From Isoetes taiwanensis (taxonomy: Eukaryota > Streptophyta > Lycopodiopsida > Isoetales > Isoetaceae): DNA of 64,000 bases. Both the position numbers and the translations under genes were made by a program. The stretch spans positions 24,131,584 to 24,195,583 of the forward strand of contig JAJEKV010000005.1 in NCBI GenBank assembly GCA_021234155.1. The letters run 5' to 3'. Of the stretch, positions 36,201 to 48,067 are shown piece by piece. How positions within the stretch are numbered: the first letter of the stretch is position 1; each line of letters opens with the position of its first letter. The notes under the pieces are model-generated. The model was not told the DNA's origin and did not search any database. It was given only the letters and a program-made list of their open reading frames with translations.

Positions 36201-38398
36201 GAAGAGATCCTATATGTCAGCAGGTAAGGAAGTGTATTCATTTTGGATGGATTCTCCGGGGGTTCAACGGATCAGCATCAAAGAAGAAGACCAGCCAAAG
36301 ACTTCCTTTATCACTCCCTGGGGTACATATGCTATGAAAAGAATGCCTTTTGGTTTGATGAATGCTCCAGCCACCTTCCAAAGGGCAATGGATGTTATTT
36401 TCAAATCAATGTCTGCTGAAGAGTTTAGGGTGTACTTAGATGACCTTTGCTTGGGCTCTAATCCATCTAATCATGTGGAGCTACTTGCAAGAATTTGTTC
36501 TTTATGCAAGAGCTCGGGAGTCAATCTAAATCCAAAGAAATGCATCTTTTTTGCATCAAAAGGACAACTCTTAGGGCATGAAGTATCCAGCCAAGGCATT
36601 CAGGTTGCTCAAGACAAGATTGAAGCCCTCAAAAAATTAGCACCTCCCAAGAATCTAAAACAGGTCAAAAGTTTTGTTGGTATGACAAGTTTTCTCAGAA
36701 TGTATATTCCTAATTTTGCTCATATTTTGAGCCCTATTTCTAGATTGACAAGGGTAGGCAAGTTCTCCAAGTCTGAGAGTAAGCACATACCCATCACATG
36801 GACTTCAGAATGCCAAGAAGCTTTTGACTTTCTCATTCAATCCATATGTGAAGCCACACTTTTGAGGAAACCAGATTTGAATATACCATTTGAAGTTTAT
36901 ATTACTGTTACTAAAAAAGCTATAGGGTTAGCCATTTTGCAGGAAAAGCACACCATAGTGTTTGCAAGTAAACAATGGTCTGCTCTAGAGGAGAGATACA
37001 CTAGAATAGAAAAAAGTGCTGCTGCCCTCATGTTTCTTATCAATAGGCAGGGACACTTGCTCCTGAAAAGTCAAGTTCAAGTCTACATGAAGCAAAACCC
37101 AATGGGTCTACTATTTGGTAAGGCAACCAATAAGCCAAAAATCCAAAGGTGGGCTTGTAAGTTGCAAAGTTATGATATTTCTGTAAAAGAATTACATTTG
37201 GTACGAAGTCCTAGCCTTTATTTGCCTTATATATTTTTTGACCATGAGGATGAGTTGGATACTGCTGATACTTCACTTGTAGTAGCTCGTGTAGAGTTAA
37301 TTCCAGAAGATCAAGCTGATGGTGGGTGGCAACAACCTATCAGAGACTTCTTACAACATGGAGTTATCTCTCCAAATCTCACCTCAAACCAGAAAAGGAG
37401 ACTCAAGGATAAATGCAGACAATTCAAGATGATAGACAATGTTTTGTGCAAAGTCAACCGAGATGGAGTCTTGTTGAGATGTGTGAGTGAAAGTGAGTCT
37501 GCCCTAATCATCAGGGAAATGCACAAAGGTATTTGTGGAGGGCATTTTGCTGGTGATACTACAGCAAAAAAGATTCTCAGGTCTGGATATTATTGGCCTG
37601 CTGTTTTTAAAGATTGTTATGATATTATCAAGACTTGCCATCAATGCCAAATCTTTAGCAAAAGAATTTTACTTCCAGCTGCCCTCAATCCCATCATATC
37701 TCCAGGGCCCTTTCAAATTTGGGGATTAGATTATATTGGCCCTATTAATCCTTCTTACGCAGGTCAACATCAAAGATATCATTGTGGCCACATATTATTT
37801 TACTAAATGGGCGAAGCTATACCCTTGAGACAAAGCTAATCTTTTGCCACAACCGCAAGATTTTTACATGAGTATGTTTGTTCCAGGTTTGGTATTCCTT
37901 TTTGATTTGCATTCGATAGGGGCACGCCTTTTGTTAATGAAGTTATTACTAACCTGATGGACATCTTGAGGGTCAAGCATACCAAGAGCTCCTCATACTA
38001 TCCCCAAGGTAATGGACAAGTGAAGCCACTAACAAAGTGTTGAAAAATATCTTGCGTAAGCGGTTGAGATCAACAAGAGAGATTGGCATGTCAAAATAGT
38101 GGATGCACTTTGGGCTTATAGAGTCACTATCAAGACAGCTACAAATCATACACCCTTCAACCTGGTTTATGGCATAGAGGCAGTCTTACCAGTGGAACTT
38201 GAGTTGTCCTCCCTGAGGTTAGCTTATAAATTATGTTTACCTTTTGAACAGGCCTTGCAAGAGAGATTGGATGCTTTGCTGCACCTAGATGAGTATAGGA
38301 TGGAGGCTGAGAATACCAATTTGCTGAAAAAAGCCAAGGATCTGGTTGCATTCAAGGCTGCACACAAAATACAAGGCACTTTTAAGCAAGGAGAGCTT
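33216..38398 (+). pseudogene. C gag-pol, many frame breaks
   Basis: Starts at MAPKQKF. Gag is open to a stop at 34296-34298 (TAG where E has CAG), after the three CCHC knuckles. The stretch 34299-34793 before the protease is shifted several times. Then protease and archaeal-type RNase H are open (34794-35732; first acid at 35310-35312, and all four acids kept). RT lies in 36015-37000 with one break near 36215 and an intact YLDDL. The dead RNase H and integrase start continue to 37806. The core is shifted and loses an Ala/Glu region near 38020. The C-terminus is open from 38099 and stops at the junction. Most breaks are one- or two-base changes relative to E, consistent either with decay or with local sequence error. 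Confidence 0.85.
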
Positions 38399-39211
38399 TG
38401 TGGTGATCCGTACCTGATCCATAAGCGATAGATGTCCCAGTCCCACCTATCCCTGTCCGTTGTTGCCCTGCACTTTTCCCAGTCCCAATCCTGCTATCCT
38501 GTCTCAAAACCCCTATTCTCAATGCCATCTCATATTTTCATGTCCCTTTACCTGTTAGCTGTCATACAAGTTGCCCATGTTGGGCCTGTTTACTTATCAT
38601 TTTTATAAACCCTAATCCACTAGGCGCTCATCCATCCGCCATCCTCTACCTCAGTATCTCAGTTTTTGCAACAGAGATATGCAGGAAATTGTGAGTTCAA
38701 CATAAGAATTTCCAGTTATGGCTTGGAGAGAAAGGAATTTTAGACAAATAGTGAGGAAAGATGTCATCTACAAAAAGTAGGATTAGTTGTGCTGCCTAGA
38801 ACTCCCGGAGTTTCCCGCAACCTTGAGTTCCTGAAACTCTCCACGCACAACCGCTTACTAACCCCTAGGATTAGCTTGAAGCCTAGCTTCAACAAGTTCT
38901 ATCTGAAGAACTTAATATTGCAATAGCAGTATTGATCAATCACAAGAGCAATCACAGGAAACAATAGATGGTTTCCAATTTCACAAACAAGATTTGAAAA
39001 CAACTCCAAATAGGTCGAAATTGCCCCTGGGCAATCAAGAAGAAGATCTCAAGTTCAAACAACATAGAATTAGGGATTCTTATCAAGAAACTGAACTTCT
39101 TTAAAAAGCTCTCCAAATAGCTGTGTGCTTTTCAGAGCCACACCAATCCCTTATATAAGAGAAAAGAAACCAAGAATGGGAGAAATAAAGGCTGAAAAAA
39201 AAACTGTAACA
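38399..39211 (-). repeat. Possible chromovirus-type LTR in C
   Basis: On the minus strand it starts TGTTACAG at 39211 and ends ATCACCACA at 38399 (813 bp). Just upstream on that strand are a purine run (AGGAGAAGGGGAGGAAAC) and codons reading LEDKV, which resemble the end of a gypsy chromovirus integrase. A TATATAAGG motif lies near 39155. The right boundary is supported; the left is inferred from where C sequence stops. Confidence 0.45.
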
Positions 39212-39271
39212 GTTTCCTCCCCTTCTCCTAGGACCTTGTCCTCAAGGTAACGAGACTTAAAAGGAAAACAA

Positions 39272-39909
39272 TGTTACACAAAAGCAATACCAAGAAACAC
39301 AATGCTCAGTCCTTGTCTGTTCGACACATAGAACAGGACATGAGCTTCACATTTGCAAATACAACTTTACGAGAACTTCTTGCAATCCGAAGATCCAACA
39401 TTTATCAGAGACAAGTCCAGTTCATCTGTCTTAGCCTAGAATGCATCAAGCACTACTCGCCAACATATATTCTTTGAAAAGCTAGAACTAAATCCAAGCC
39501 AAATCCCTGATTAACCAAATTAATATGATCTGGAGCAATTTGGCATACACCCAGTGATGCAATCTCAAAGCAAGAACCCTTGCCTTTGCAAGAAACGAAT
39601 AAGTTATACTTTGCATTCATGGTATATTTACCTTTAGATTGACTTAGCCAATCATGGTTGCCATGTCAATCCATAGAAACCTAATGGTTTCAGGTCCGTT
39701 CCTAGACTCCTTGACCTTGATTTCATTACCACTTAAGCATAAAAACTATTGCCATCTCAAAATTCACTATCCGCACTTAGTAGATACAAGTCATCTACTC
39801 ATGTCAATCATATCCCAGACCACCCAGTGGTAAGATCGACACTACTCCACAACCATGGATGTCCCATAGGGTCTAATATGCGCGACATGCCCCCAAATTA
39901 CCTGTAACA
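39272..39909 (-). repeat. Second possible chromovirus-type LTR
   Basis: A 638-bp block with perfect seven-base inverted ends TGTTACA/TGTAACA. On the minus strand its start at 39909 is preceded by a purine-rich AAGGAGGGGGAGAAAATAAAG, a likely polypurine tract. It sits 60 bp from the start of the previous LTR and probably inserted next to it. Confidence 0.45.
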
Positions 39910-40416
39910 CTTTATTTTCTCCCCCTCCTTAGAACCTTGGCCTCAAAGTCTAACTAAGGATTCAATATAGGAAATATATTGCACAATTACTTATTCTCCT
40001 AATGGCCATTTAGGAATTCTCGTGTCCTTACGAGTTCATGATATTCTAAAAATATCCTTTCTGTTTCGGACAATCCCTGTCAGTTTCAAATACACAATTA
40101 ACCCCAAAGTTGTGAGGTGCATTGTACACACATATATTGGCATATGTATTTGGGGCTCCTCGCCAAGATTGCTACCACCGCACAAATATCGCCAAAAACA
40201 ACTGGGGGTCAAGAAGGGTTTAATTTAATGGTTCAATTTCTTGATATGTTTGATGCCCTTTTCAATGGTTCGATGTGCTATATTAATATATTATTATTAT
40301 TAATTAATAAGCTACATAATCTGTACGGAATAAATATAAATGTTGTACAAAATATGTGTGAATGTTGTACAAAATATGTACGGAAATTTAAAAAAAAAAA
40401 ACAAAGATGGCTCTGG
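39910..40416. other. AT-rich sequence, probable 3' end of a chromovirus-like element
   Basis: The first ~40 bp contain the purine tract described for the preceding LTR. The rest is AT-rich with a run of TTATTATTA near 40283-40298 and a short A run at 40390. I see no gene. Confidence 0.3.
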
Positions 40417-40421
40417 GGTGT

Positions 40422-42384
40422 TGTTGACCCTCAACCTGGCTCAAGAGTCAAACACAAGAAGCCAACTTGAAACTATGTTCAAGTTGGGGTTAGAACCTCC
40501 AGATCACTTAAGGTGATCAATCTGTATAAGAAATTTTCAGAGAAACAGCTCAAATATCAAATGTTCATACCTTTCCCAATTCATAAATATGGGACCTTCA
40601 CTCAAATCGATGTAGCTAGTAGAGATGGATTGATTTCTGAAGTCAGATGATTGTGACTGGTACAGAAAAGTTGTGGGCATGCAATGGTAAAACCTTGACC
40701 AAGTCTGGGCTCAAACCTGTGAGATATTCGGGTTCAAAGTCGGGTCAATTTTTGGTCAATGTGAGTCAAGACCGCCGACAGATCTCAGAATTATAGAACT
40801 CGAGTTGCAAATGGATTTTTTGAGAAATTCCAAAGCTAAGGTGATACGCATGTACTAGGGATATGAGGCAAACAATCAAATCCTTTTTTGGATCACCAAA
40901 AGTATTTTTTTGGTACCAATTTGTAAATGACAGTCAAGAATCATGTCAGACAGAATATGAAAATTTGTAACTTGAGCTTTGAGGGGGATTTTTTTGAACT
41001 TTTTGTGCACACAGGTGCAAATATATGCAAGAATGAAAGGCAACTTGTCAAATGCAAGTATGGAGTGCAGGATGTTTCATTGTAAAATATTTTGAATGGC
41101 AAAAATGCTAGAAATCATGACAGACAGGTTTTTCAATACTTGGCAGGCAATTTTCATTGATATGAAGGAAATACAAAGTGAATATAAGTCATAAGAAGAT
41201 AAATCAATCATCAGAGGATATCATATGGTCATGTAATAATATCAGGATAAAATAATCAGTCTAATTTTTGCAAATCAGACTGTGGAATGCTCAGGTACTT
41301 CAAGAGCTTCTTCAGATCATGCTCAGCATGTATCAATGTCGATGTTTGATGCGTCTGGGCCTTCAAAAAGTGTCTCAGTCGAATCCCCTGTATATAGTTC
41401 AATTTTCAAATGATTTCCAAATCTTAGCCTTAATTTACGGGTTTATTCGATTCCTAGAGGGCGGGAAGATAAAAATAGATAGGTTGCAGGGTCGTTGGAT
41501 CCAAATCCGGCGCGATTTGAGCTGAGAAACTTGGTTTAGGGTTCTTGGCCGTATTTTCTTGGAAATGGCACGATGGTCTCTGTATTTTCGAAGGTATATC
41601 CCAGAATATGCTGTATTTTGACCTTTTAAGAATCTTCGACCATGGTTTTAAAGAGTCCTCTTAAAATAATCAAAGAGCTCTTGGAGATTTTAAGACCATG
41701 GGAAATTTTCACACACTTGGGAGAGATCATGGAATATTTTAGAGCATCTTTGGTCTTATTTTTTCAAAGCAAGGATATACCATGGAGACACGTGTAAACA
41801 TGAGAGCTCGTAGGAAAATGGAAAATGGACCATGGGGAAATAGAAAAATTATGAGGCAATGGTAAAAATGAGAAGTTGGGCTAAGGATATTTGCAAAAAG
41901 GGGGTAGTGAGAAGACAAACGATGGTATCTTATGGTCATGAATAAAAGTGGGCTAGGAACAAACTCAAAGGGGTAAATATGGCAAAATAGGCATGGTAAG
42001 GTATGGTTATGAAGAAGTGGCTAGGAAAGAATGCAAAGGGGAAATATAGTAAAGTAAGAGAGGGGATATGGATGAGAAAAATAAAGGCAATGACTGAGAT
42101 TTTGGAACCATGTGAAAATAGGGGTCTTCCAAACTCTAACTTCCAAACTTCTACAAATGACTTCCAATCTTCATAACCCAGGTTCTTCTAGAGCATGTCT
42201 TTGATCATAAAGAAAGTACCTATTGTGATGTTTGACCTTGAACATTTGACTTTAGATGGAGCACCTTTGGTTCTTCACATCAATGTTGACTACCAAGCTC
42301 TTCCAAACTTTGACCTAGTCTTACAAGATGACCTAGCTTTAATGCATGGACCAACAATTAGTATGTTGCCCTTTGGGGGCAACA
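40422..42384 (-). repeat. G 3' LTR
   Basis: 1963 bp, with TGTTG/CAACA ends and a terminal hairpin at the 42384 end. It is an uninterrupted reference for LTR K. Few differences from the 5' LTR are visible. Confidence 0.9.
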
Positions 42385-42930
42385 TCTCGCCAAAACAAGA
42401 AAATGGCTGCTCCCCTCAGCCATAAAATGCCAAAACTGAATGCATAGAGGGGTCTTCAACAGATATCAAGTGTCTTTGAATGAAAGTAAGATGGAAGGAG
42501 TGCATGTGAGAGATGTGAAATGTGAATGTGATGAGATGAGTGTGTGCATGATGGAAATGTGATATGGATGAAGTGTAAGTGGTAGTATGAACATAGAATT
42601 GGTGGATATGGAGTGTGAAGTAGAATATGTAGTAGATTTGCCAAAACAAGAAAATACGTATCTTTCCTTGATCTTTAAGAAATGCTGGTGACTTTTTGGG
42701 AATGAAAACAAGGATAAGAGGCTTGAATGAATGGCAGGACCACTTAAGACAGATGAATGTAGATGGAGAAAGGGTGCACCTGTCATGGAAACATATAAAC
42801 CAGTTAACCTTAATCTTTTGCCACTCTGTTGTGATGGTGAAGCTGAATATGCAGAGGGCTATTTGGGTATGTGAGCAAGAATAGGAGGCTGAATGGATGG
42901 TAGGACCCTTCAAAACCTTGTTAGTAGCTT
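42385..42930 (-). other. G 3' untranslated region
   Basis: Contains the hairpin GGCTGAGGGGAGCAGCC next to the LTR (stem kept, loop AGGGGAG) and modules with CTCTG/CAGAG arms. The end joins the integrase core directly because ~0.6 kb of pol is deleted. Confidence 0.55.
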
Positions 42931-44631
42931 CTACTTGACCATTCCCCGAGGATAATATGAAGAACTCTTAGTATGCTTGACTTTAAGAATGACCAACAAG
43001 TTAGAAATAACTTCAATTACAAAAGGTATGCCCCTATCAGAATGTAGCTTGAAAGGAATACCAAATCTAGCACAAATATGTTCATGTAAAAACTTTGCAG
43101 TGGTAGTAGCATTGGCCTGCCTCAAAGGTATAGCCTCTGCCCATTTGGTGAAGTAATCTGTGGCCACAATGATGTGTTGATGTTGACCTGCAGAAGGAGG
43201 GTTAATGGGACCAATATAATCCAATCCCCACATTTGAAAAGGTCCTGGAGAAACAATAGGATTCAATGCAGCTGGAAGGAGAATCGTTTTGCCAAATATT
43301 TGGCACTTATGACGGGTCTTTATAGCATCATAACAATCTCTAAAGACTGTAGGCCAATAGTATCCTGACCTGAGGATCTTCTTAGCTGTAGTGTCTCCAG
43401 CAAAATGACCTCCACATATTCCCTCATGCATTTCCTTAATGATCATGGCAGATTCCTCCTCATCAACACATCTCAGCAGCACTCTATCCCTGTTGACTTT
43501 ACACAAAACTTCATTAATCATTTTGAATTGTCTACACTTTTCCTTAAACCTTCTTTGTTGGCTCGAGGTCAAGCCTGATGGCATCTCTTGATACTGTAAA
43601 AAGTTCTTGATAGGTTGCTGCCACCCTTCTGAAACTTGATCCTCATCTGTTGACTGCAAGTAGGCTATGGCATCTATAAAGTCAACAGCTTCTAAGGTAT
43701 CCTCTTGATCAAAGAAAATATAAGGCAAATAAAGGCTAGGATTCTTAACCTGATGTAGCTCCTTGACAGAAATATCAAATGTCTGCAACTTACAAGCCCA
43801 CCTTTGAATTTTGGGTTTGCTAGTTGCCTTACCAAACAGTAATCCCATTGGATTTGTTTCATGAAGACTTGCACTTGGCTTTTGAGCAGCAAATGTCCTT
43901 GTCTATTAATGAGAAACATCAAGGCTGCAGCACTTTTCTCCATTCGAGTATATCTTTCTTCAGTTGAAGACCATTGTTTGTTTGCAAAGACTATGGTATG
44001 TTTCTCCTGCAAAATACCCAATCCTATAGCTTTTTTAGTAATTGTGATGTATACTTCAAATGGCCTCTCCAGATTTGGTGTTTTGAGCAAGGTGGCTTCA
44101 CATATGGAAGCAATCAGCAAGCCAAAAGCTTCTTGGCACTCTGAGGTCCATGAAACAGTGCTCTCAGCCTTGGAAAATTTGCCTATTCTAGTTAGTTTAG
44201 AAATAGGACTAATGATATGAGCAAAATTGGGGACATACATCCTAAGAAAACTAGTCATTCCCATGAAACTTTTGACCTGTTTAAGAGTTTTGGGTGGTGT
44301 CAACCTTTTGAGTGCCTCAACTTTGTCTTGAGCTACCTGAATTCTTTGAGTAGAAACTTCATGCCCCAACAGCTGTCCTTTGGAGGCAAAGAAAATACAC
44401 TTCTTGGGATTTAAGTTGACTCTAGATGCCCTTCACAAGGAGCATATCTTTTCTAGCAAACTCAAGTGGTTAGTACAATAGGAACCTAAACATAAATCAT
44501 CCAAGAACACTCTGAACTCTTTAGTTGGCATGGGACTGAAGATAATATCCATAGCTCTTTGAAAAGTGGCTGGTGCATTCATCAGGCCAAAAGGCATTCT
44601 CTTCATAGCATAAGTACCCCAAGGGGTGATG
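42931..44631 (-). pseudogene. G pol fragment: mid-RT, dead RNase H, integrase without C-terminus
   Basis: On the minus strand it starts in RT at ITPWGTYAMKRMPFGL and passes YLDD-type coding near 44490, with a break near 44400. It continues through the acid-free RNase H, with another frame change near 43860, into the integrase zinc region and core. It ends a few codons after the catalytic Glu region, where the frame reads into the 3' untranslated region, so the integrase C-terminus is deleted. Confidence 0.8.
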
Positions 44632-45445
44632 AGATGATTATTTTCTTGTACCTGAAACTATGAAGCATCCTTATCTGTTGTTATCATGATATATTTACCT
44701 TCATATCAATTCAAATTGACTGTCAAGTTGCTGAATCCATCTCTGATATTTTTCTTAGCAATTCTTGCCACAAAATATTCTACAGAAAATCCTTGAGTGT
44801 TTTTTAGCACTTTTGGCCCACCTGCCACCTATTCTCAGGGCTCATGTGAGTCAAAGGAATTGAAATCATCCAAACATACCACACCTAGCTCAAGTTATAA
44901 AAAATTGCTCTCTGTTTTGATCAGTTTTGACTGTATTTTGCCAAATCCAGCCATAAAAAATACTTTTACATATCCAAATGGGAATCTGATCATTTGCCTC
45001 TCTTCCTTATCACCATTACAATATATTTGCTTTGAAAATCCTCAAAAATACACTTGGCAACTCTAAATCCCATTTTTTGATCACTGTTTCCCATATTTGA
45101 CTGCTATTGACCGAATTTTGACCTCACTTTGAGATTAAATAACTCCTAAACTTAGTCTCTGACTTAGTCAGAGGTTTTACCATTGGCTGCTTACAACTTT
45201 TTGGACCAGGTCTATAGTGTTTGACTCGAGAAATCAATCTATACCTCATCACCACATCTGTTTTGGTAGAGGTGCCAGTTTTTGGAAATGGGAAAGGTAT
45301 AGAACTTCAAAAATTTGAGCTTTTCTCTAAATCTATCTTGCATAGACTGATCACCTTAAGTGATCTGGAGGTTCTAACCCCAATTTGAGTGGAAACTCAG
45401 ATTGGTTCCTTGTGGTTGACCTTTAAGCCAGGTTTAGGGTCAACA
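44632..45445 (+). repeat. 3' part of a subfamily A LTR (X)
   Basis: 814 bp that match C LTR 32363-33174 and end in GGGTCAACA. No primer-binding site follows, so this was the outer end of a 3' or solo LTR. The left junction shares GATGA with G RT, a short overlap typical of joined ends. Confidence 0.8.
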
Positions 45446-46141
45446 GAGGGCTACAAAACTATTGTTGATGCATTTGAGATGAATGTGGTTGCACATTATG
45501 CCCGTGTGCTTATCGTGAACCCATTACATTCACGCCTGCCCAAGCTCGTGTTGTCCATACAATTGACATGTAATAGGTTTGACCATAAGGCCGTGAGATG
45601 CCAATGGGATGAAATAGCTTATTTCTGGAATTTGCATTTAAGAAGTGTTTTAGGTCCCCTAATTGGACACTCCTCTGATGGAGATGCACGTCGGAGGGCT
45701 TGTATGTTAGAAGACTACACTACCTTGAAAGAAACAGGAAAAAAGTTTGCCATTTCATGGGAAGGATGGGTGTTTACTGCTGCCATGAACAAAGACAGCA
45801 GCATACGTGGACTCCATGATCAAGATTTCATCCATAATGGGAAGAAGCTGATCAATCCTCTTGACAATGCATCTCGGAGGCTTTATTTGGGTAAAGAACT
45901 CGTCACACTTAATGACGTGTGGCACGTTTTCCACACTTTTCAAGGTGAACATGGTCTTCAAATCGGTGACGTGCAAAGAAAAGACAGGCAAAATTGGCGG
46001 GCTGCCCAGAGGATTGCCTCTCGAAGAGTTCAAGCGTGCTTGAAGAGGCTACGTGATCCAAAACATAGTACTCCAATGCATACATTAGGGACCGAGACTT
46101 ATCTCTACGTGATAGGACTTAGACATGCAAAAGATTGCTAG
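45446..46141 (+). CDS. Unidentified non-retroelement ORF, left end cut by LTR X
   Basis: Open from within the LTR (45389) to the stop at 46139-46141. About 231 codons lie outside the LTR, and no true start is visible. The protein is mixed in composition and does not look like Gag or Pol. Striking parts are GPLIGHSSDGDARRR (about 70 residues in), GLHDQDFIHNGKKLINPLD and DRQNWRAAQRIASRR. GC content and codon use are higher and more gene-like than in the flanking DNA. I have an impression that proteins with a GHSSDGD and an HDQDF-HNGKK segment occur in scattered eukaryotes, but cannot name a family or function. It may be the last exon of a host gene, or part of an unrecognised transposon. Confidence 0.5.
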   Translation, partial: EGYKTIVDAFEMNVVAHYARVLIVNPLHSRLPKLVLSIQLTCNRFDHKAVRCQWDEIAYFWNLHLRSVLGPLIGHSSDGDARRRACMLEDYTTLKETGKKFAISWEGWVFTAAMNKDSSIRGLHDQDFIHNGKKLINPLDNASRRLYLGKELVTLNDVWHVFHTFQGEHGLQIGDVQRKDRQNWRAAQRIASRRVQACLKRLRDPKHSTPMHTLGTETYLYVIGLRHAKDC

Positions 46142-47852
46142 CTTCCATGATTTTTTTGACGGACCTGTTGGGTTAGCCTTCCAAGTAACCCGAGATCCCA
46201 TCAAAACTTGCATGAACACTAACAAATTGATATATATGAGTTGATTAATGCAATGCAAAAGCATTCTTAAGCAAAACTCAAGGTAAAGAATTGAAATCTT
46301 TAATCCCAACCATATCCAATAACACATATGAGTTCAATTCTTAAAGGTGTTATATCATACTATATACAATGGGAATGCTTTGTGCTCTAAGAATCCATAG
46401 GGTTTTATAAAACATTAACAAGGCCTTGCTAAAGGATCACAAAGTCTCCCAAGCTTCTGTGTCAGTTGAGACTCTGAACTACACGACGATCCTTCAAGAA
46501 TCATGTATATCTGCTTACACCATGAACACGTAGGGCTAGTCACAAAGACTAAGTGGGTGTTTAAGGGCCTAAGACATCATACGAAACATCATGCATATAT
46601 AACAATACAACCATGAGGTCCATTGTCATATAAAACAACTTACTGCAAGAGTCCCACTATGCAAAACTCATATGTTTTCAGTATTCTATATTAGAAATAT
46701 ACTAGCAAGAAGACAAGATTGCATTATGCGAATACAACACCAGAGCATTACCAATGCACCAAAATAAGTTACGTCTACATGATGTCATAACCAGATAATT
46801 AGATAATCATGAGATAATCATGAGACAACTATGAAATAACTATGAAAACCTTGAGATAACCACAAGCATGTAGTGCAAACTCCGGTTCCATGAAGGCCAC
46901 CCAGCCTGATTGGGCCATGCAGCAAATAGGGGCAGGGTAAGCCTCATGTGTACACACCCTCCTAGCCTGCCTCTAGCACTAGAGGATCAATTCCAAGCCA
47001 TGTAGCGTGATGAAGCACCCCTGCTGGAGTGGCAACGCCCGATACAAGAACAATAATAATCGCGAGTCCAAGTCTGCAAATGGACTCCGGCCCGGGAGTA
47101 TATGCACGCATGAACCAACCAAGAACTCAGCACATGTCCCACATGTTAGAGTTTGAAACAATGTTTTATCATCATATGATACAAGAATCTAGATTTATAG
47201 CTCACGTGTTTCCCATGAATTTATACCAAGAACAAGATTGGGCAATGCCAACAATACCAAATCACATCCATGTGCTACCACATTCAGATGTCTAGTATTC
47301 AACAAGAGCATGATTCAACTGAGAATACATGACTGTGTCGTCCAAGAATTTAGCAAGTTTACATATATCATACAAGAGCACATTAAAAGTCTCAACATTT
47401 CCTCCCATAAAGAAAGCTCATCCTAGGATGCTATTATGCCCAATGCACTAGTTATCGTTTTACATGTCAATCATCATATACAATGTCCTATGGAACTAAT
47501 TCCCCCCATAAGGAATTCGACATTTCATATTAGTGTGCCAATTGAATCCACTAGCTATATCATTATGTTTCTCGTTAATTAACCCAATAGTCCCACGATG
47601 GCTCCATGCCATAGCCATATCCTTGAAAGCCCCCATAAGCTTCTCAAAGCCCTTCTCCCCATAGAAAAGTAGGATCGCACATGACTATGTGATATGATCT
47701 CCTTAGCTTTGATTTGTATTTATTAATTCAATGTATCCAAGATGCATCCATTCTATTTACTAACATCCAGCACGATTCATTTTCTTATGCATCCTTCATT
47801 CTTCAATCAATCGCTGTTAATATCAAGTAACTTAATCTAGATAGACACAAGC
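46142..47852. other. Low-copy AT-rich sequence, nothing recognised
   Basis: No retroelement motif, terminal repeat or convincing ORF was found. Short frames (46979-47161 and 47029-47295) overlap on opposite strands and look accidental. Confidence 0.4.
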
Positions 47853-47885
47853 AGATATAGATATATAGATATAGATATAGATATG
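47853..47885. repeat. AGATAT microsatellite
   Basis: Imperfect repeats of AGATAT/ATAGAT, just before a TRIM LTR fragment. Confidence 0.75.
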
Positions 47886-47924
47886 GTTGGGTGCCAGTAG
47901 GTGTGCGACAACTATAGTACAACA

Positions 47925-47994
47925 AGCGACTACTCATAAACGTCTAGATGCTTTTGCCTAGTTGGTTAAGGCCATGTCGATTATGAACATTACA
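47925..47994 (+). repeat. TRIM LTR fragment (3' 70 bp)
   Basis: Matches the last 70 bp of the TRIM LTRs at 60248-60706 (AGCGACTACTCATAAACGTC ... TTACA) with several substitutions. It is an older second copy of that family. The 5' part of the LTR is absent. Confidence 0.75.
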
Positions 47995-48067
47995 TTTGTG
48001 ATTGAACATGCAGTGATTATACAAAACATCGGCCATATATTAAATCCCTAAGTAAAAAGGAATTTTG

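Larger units (their letters stand above)
31212..38398 (+). mobile_element. Subfamily A element C, 3' end missing
   Basis: 5' LTR, primer-binding site and a decayed gag-pol on the plus strand, inserted in the B protease. It ends abruptly within the integrase C-terminus (after the GTFKQGEL segment), where a chromovirus-like LTR begins. The five bases before it are CTGAG; no partner is visible. Confidence 0.85.

Noticed and set aside
45389-45445. Apparent start of the unidentified ORF
   Set aside because: It is LTR X sequence that happens to be in frame; the true start is lost.
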